Assembly (NCBI GenBank): GCA_930367205.1
Contig: OV884011.1
Coordinates: 108,987,139-109,051,138, forward strand
DNA from: Acanthosoma haemorrhoidale
Lineage: Eukaryota > Arthropoda > Insecta > Hemiptera > Acanthosomatidae
Reading direction: 5' to 3'
Length of the DNA stretch: 64,000 nt
Each line of letters starts with the position of its first letter. The stretch's first letter is position 1. Shown here piece by piece: positions 60,401 to 64,000 of this stretch. The translations under genes and the position numbers were made by a program. The notes under the pieces were generated by a model. That model searched no databases and was not told the origin of the DNA. It saw only the letters and a list, made by a program, of their open reading frames with translations.

Positions 60401-62544
60401 CTCGGATAATTAAAGATAATTAAGAAAAAAGATTTAATGATCTGACCCCCTCCCCCAGGTGAGAGACTGTAATATAAGAATATTCAAATATTGTCAAAAA
60501 AAAAATATATATTAAGTTAAATAGGCATTTAATGTCGTTTGAGCAGAGGTTATTTCTCGAAATAATGTCATATTTTATTAACGAAATAGTTCAACAAACA
60601 AAGTAAAGTAATTCTTCTCTAGATTATTCTCTAGTTTTTTCACAATCATTTAATAAATCTTTAAACAATTTCCATAACCCTATCTCCCCTTAATGTCCCC
60701 TCAATTTATAGTGTTTTATTTCGTTTATTCTTCTATAAATACCACTTAGTTCATAACCAACGTTCAAATAAAACAAAAAATTTACATCATTCTCTATCAT
60801 AGACCCTTCACTATCATATTGAATGTAGGAAAATAGGTTATATTTTCTGTGATTCCTGTGATGCGTGACCATTAGTATATTTTCACTGGAAATTCCCCAG
60901 AAACTAATTTTATATAATGGACAACGTCATAAAGATAAATGTAGTGAAGCTGTTGCAACATCTTCTGTCAACTTTGATATACCAATCACAGGCGAGTTTG
61001 TATCGTAAAAGATTTATTCTTAAGAACCTTTGGATTAGGCAGATAAATAAATTAGTGTTTTAGATTTACTGAATTCGTTTTGCCCGCCATTAAATACCAA
61101 GAACTGTTTACTTCTGCTGTTGTCACTGGAGTCTACTGACCTTATCTTACGTAATGTCCCAACCAACACCGCATTAAACTTGTGATCCTTCCAAATGCGT
61201 GTACATCACAACTTTCTTGTAGGAAAATGGCTTTTTGTGTTTTATTTCTTTAAAAATAAAACTGTTGCCGAACTAGAAAAGTTAGGTAACTCTCACACCT
61301 TTACTGGGCAATCGTATTTTATTTGTCTTCCTGTGTGTTTCTGTATGGGTCTTCCAATAATATTGGTAGTAAAAATCTTTGCTTGTATTGATATTAAATT
61401 TTTAAGATTTATTATACATTATGCGTTTTTTGGTTTAGTTATAATTACGGGATATGCCGAAAAAAAACAAAAAAAAAACGTGGAAAAATACGATCCAGTC
61501 ACTTTTGACGTTAAAGCTTTCTTGGTCACTGCTTAGAAACCATTAACATAATGCCGTTAGCGGTTTGATTTGGTGGACAATGATACCGAATAGTTTTTTT
61601 CAAAATCATTCATGAAGAAATTCATTTGCCCCATTAGCTCTTGAGCACCTTCTAAATCCATTATTTTATGTATATTTCGAATATTAAAATCGAGTCCTTA
61701 AACTTTAATTTATAAAAAGAGAAACAAACGGACACTTTCTTTTTTTTTAAACTCAAAGTTTTGTTTTTAATGACACCACAAATTAAAAACAACTAAATTA
61801 ATAGCTCTGTTAAAGTTAATGTTCAAATATGGCAGTTGGTGACGCTAAGAACGGGGAATGCCACAGTGGTACTGGCAAGGATACTAAAGGAAGCGATGAG
61901 CTCATAGGTCTCAATGCGGTCAGGGGCCTTATCGTCACAGACCACTTCACCAGCTCAGTGAAGCAAGCTGAGAAGATATCGACGCCATACTTATTGTCGA
62001 TAGTGCATCACAATCGATTCTCCCGATTACATCGGCTTCGTACAACTGCTGAATCTTTATTACTTCCACATTTGGGTAGCATAGAAAGCCTTGCTTTTTT
62101 GACGTTGCAGTACCTGTAATAGTGACATATATTTATGCATATGCTGAGCCTTGTACGCGTACATTTCCTGTTGGCAATTCGATTTAATGTAGAATGCTCT
62201 TCACGCACAGAAAACTACCAAAAAGCATGTGCGTATTTATTTACTTTGGTTCACTAAATACGTTTTATTATCGATTGAGTAATTTTATTCAATCTTGTTG
62301 GAAGTAATGGTTATGATAATTATCCTTAAACTAACTGACTCAGTATAAAGTTCAGTCAATATTCGACTATTGAGCTCATACAATTGTATAACCATTGCAG
62401 ATGTAAACTTAAACAGTCTAGTCTCTAGGACGAGATATCTCAGAGATCATATTCTAGGGAACGATTTTAAGTTGACCAGCGGGGTCACTTCGTCGAACAC
62501 TGATACAAACCATGACTCCAAGACCAGACAGTGGCTCTGACTGT

Positions 62545-62632
62545 GTCAGACCAGTAGTGATGACTTAGAGCAGACTATAGGCAAACTGATCTGTTAGTCA
62601 GTGGATCGTATCCCACCAGTTTTTTTTTTATC
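62545..62632 (+). repeat. tRNA-like sequence followed by a T run
   Basis: TTAGAGCAGACTATAGG and GTCAGTGGATCGTATCCCAC resemble the D-arm-to-anticodon and T-arm portions of tRNA-Tyr, ending in a run of T like a Pol III terminator. The B-box (GGATCGTATCC at 62,603-62,613) deviates at two positions. It is a likely tRNA pseudogene or SINE head, not a functional tRNA. Confidence 0.3.
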
Positions 62633-64000
62633 TTCTAGCCAGACGAGTTGCCCAGTGTCTTCAAGGGGCGTTTCTTCTCTCTTCAGACCAGAGCAATCGT
62701 TATTGGCGGGATGAAGATACACAGCTTTTCTCCCCTTAGTGATCTTCACCTTGCTGGCTCAAGAAGAATGGTTCCAATTGACCCTAGTTTCCGTTGTTGA
62801 TTAGCATTTTTTTTGTGTTTAGTTCCATTAGAATCCATTAATTCCTTATCTTCGGAGTTTAATGCCCTACCTCCGATTGGTTGTAAATTATTACACAATT
62901 ATAAACTAATGCACTGTTTGGGCACTTGAGAAATGCGTTACACATTTTATTAGAAAATAAACATCTAGCATGACGACGATATGCACGAATTTCTGTCATT
63001 AAATTGGATTTATCCCTTTAATAGCATACCTTCTCCTTACCTGTCACCTGACAATTCCAAGCGTTAGTCCCCTGGGTTCTTCTTTCCTAAATAATATTTT
63101 ACGTCTTTTTTTTTTAAAACATTTTTCATAGAGTCACTATACATGCTTTGGCATTGGTAAATTGTAACACAAATAAATCTATTGCAATATGTAATATATT
63201 TCTCATCTATAGTAAAACCCTCGTTGCTCATAAATTTCCCTTCAATCTTAATAACTCACCTACAAAGCGTACATCTCCTAAAAAGTTATCTGGAGAAATA
63301 TTTTCCTGAAATGCAGTGAACCACAATCTGTTAGAACTAATAATAAAATTAATATTTGAATCAAATATATTGTGAATGTAGGATTAATGTGCTTCAAAGA
63401 AACTATACATTAAAAAAATCAATTAAAAGAGTATAGAAATAAATTTATTAATTAATTTTTCACCTACCCTTCCCCAATATCTATGTCATTTCTGATTCCA
63501 AATCTTAACAAGTAGTCTATAGAATTATAATAATTCTTGTTAATATCATTGTTTTTTATTTTCTTGTTAGCACGGCCTGATCATCGACCTTTTTAATTGA
63601 TTTTTCCACCAACCCCATATCTCTCAATCAAGCAGTCAGTCAAACATCAACTAAATCAAACAACTGGCCCAAAAATGATACAATTTAGAGCGATCAGTAA
63701 AGTATATCATTTTTATCTTTCTTTTAGTACGGTTAGGTTAATGAAGATGTAAACTTGTCAGTGATACGTTGCCTGCGGTAGACCACACGGTGTGGATTAC
63801 TAAAGGGAATGAATTGTGATAATTCGCGAGCTATGAAAGGCTTCTGCGCTGCATTAAGGGTGAAATAAAAGGAATGTGAGTGTCTGCGGTCAGAGGAACT
63901 ACTTGCGCACAGCAATGTGTGACTGTCTGATCCGTAGTGCAAGATCTGGGACACGGCTGCCGCTTCGCAAGACAATTCTCACCACCGTGGTTATTGGCTT

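Larger units (their letters stand above)
55716..64000. other. Gene-free sequence with G+C-richer islands
   Basis: No gene is supported. Islands at 56,230-56,480, 57,170-57,780, 59,940-60,300, 61,830-62,100, 62,430-62,780 and 63,740-64,000 stand out from the A+T-rich background. 59,989-60,307 is open on both strands (100 codons minus, 66 plus), and 61,195-61,536 is open for 113 codons with hydrophobic runs. None matches a family I know. The last island runs to the window edge and could be part of a feature outside it. Confidence 0.4.

Noticed and set aside
61195..61536. 113-codon frame with hydrophobic segments as a small membrane protein
   Set aside because: A+T-rich DNA often yields phenylalanine/isoleucine-rich frames. 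There is no signal of splicing, no promoter, and no family resemblance.

Overview
The window looks like a piece of an A+T-rich arthropod, probably insect, nuclear genome. The reasons are the jockey-like non-LTR retrotransposon relics, a Tc1-like transposon relic, long gene-free A+T-rich stretches with many A/T runs and TA microsatellites, and a single intron-split gene start with a GT splice donor. I cannot name the species. There are no operons, CRISPR arrays or prokaryotic signals.

Layout. 1-5.0 kb is gene-free but holds one retroelement 3' tail (3.84-4.06 kb). 5.04-5.12 kb carries a minus-strand scrap of a LINE C-terminus. 5.55-10.39 kb is a nearly complete but dead jockey-clade element: ORF1 with zinc knuckles, apurinic endonuclease, reverse transcriptase, 3' UTR and A tail. 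It is flanked by a near-perfect 12-bp target-site duplication and interrupted by about 0.6 kb of unrelated sequence. 11.5-13.8 kb is a graveyard of other LINE pieces in both orientations. 14.9-19.8 kb contains a tandem/segmental repeat (671-bp period, plus a 950-bp copy 3,925 bp away) whose units carry a retroelement 3' tail.

The only host gene I can support starts at 19,938, about 150 bp after the repeat: exon 1 of a RING-TPR protein resembling the LONRF family, ending at a GTGAGT donor at 20,422. No second exon is recognisable, so the intron either runs far to the right or the locus is broken.

From 20.4 to 64 kb I see no other convincing gene. This stretch holds truncated 3' tails of the jockey family (25.1, 52.8 and 55.6 kb), a Tc1-like element (29.6-30.85 kb) with one changed catalytic residue, a duplicated 0.45-kb sequence (31.9 and 33.5 kb), a 60-bp direct repeat (41.6 and 42.2 kb), an A+T palindrome (45.6 kb), some tRNA-like/SINE-like scraps, and G+C-richer islands that could be regulatory. 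Possible regulatory signals are a promoter-like patch with a donor site at 45.8-45.94 kb, an E-box cluster at 57.43 kb, and repeated PAR-bZIP-type sites.

I found no previously undescribed biological system. The most useful leads are the repeat array abutting the gene's 5' end, the zero-difference distant copy (recent duplication or assembly artefact), and the unexplained short repeats. All alignments were made by eye.
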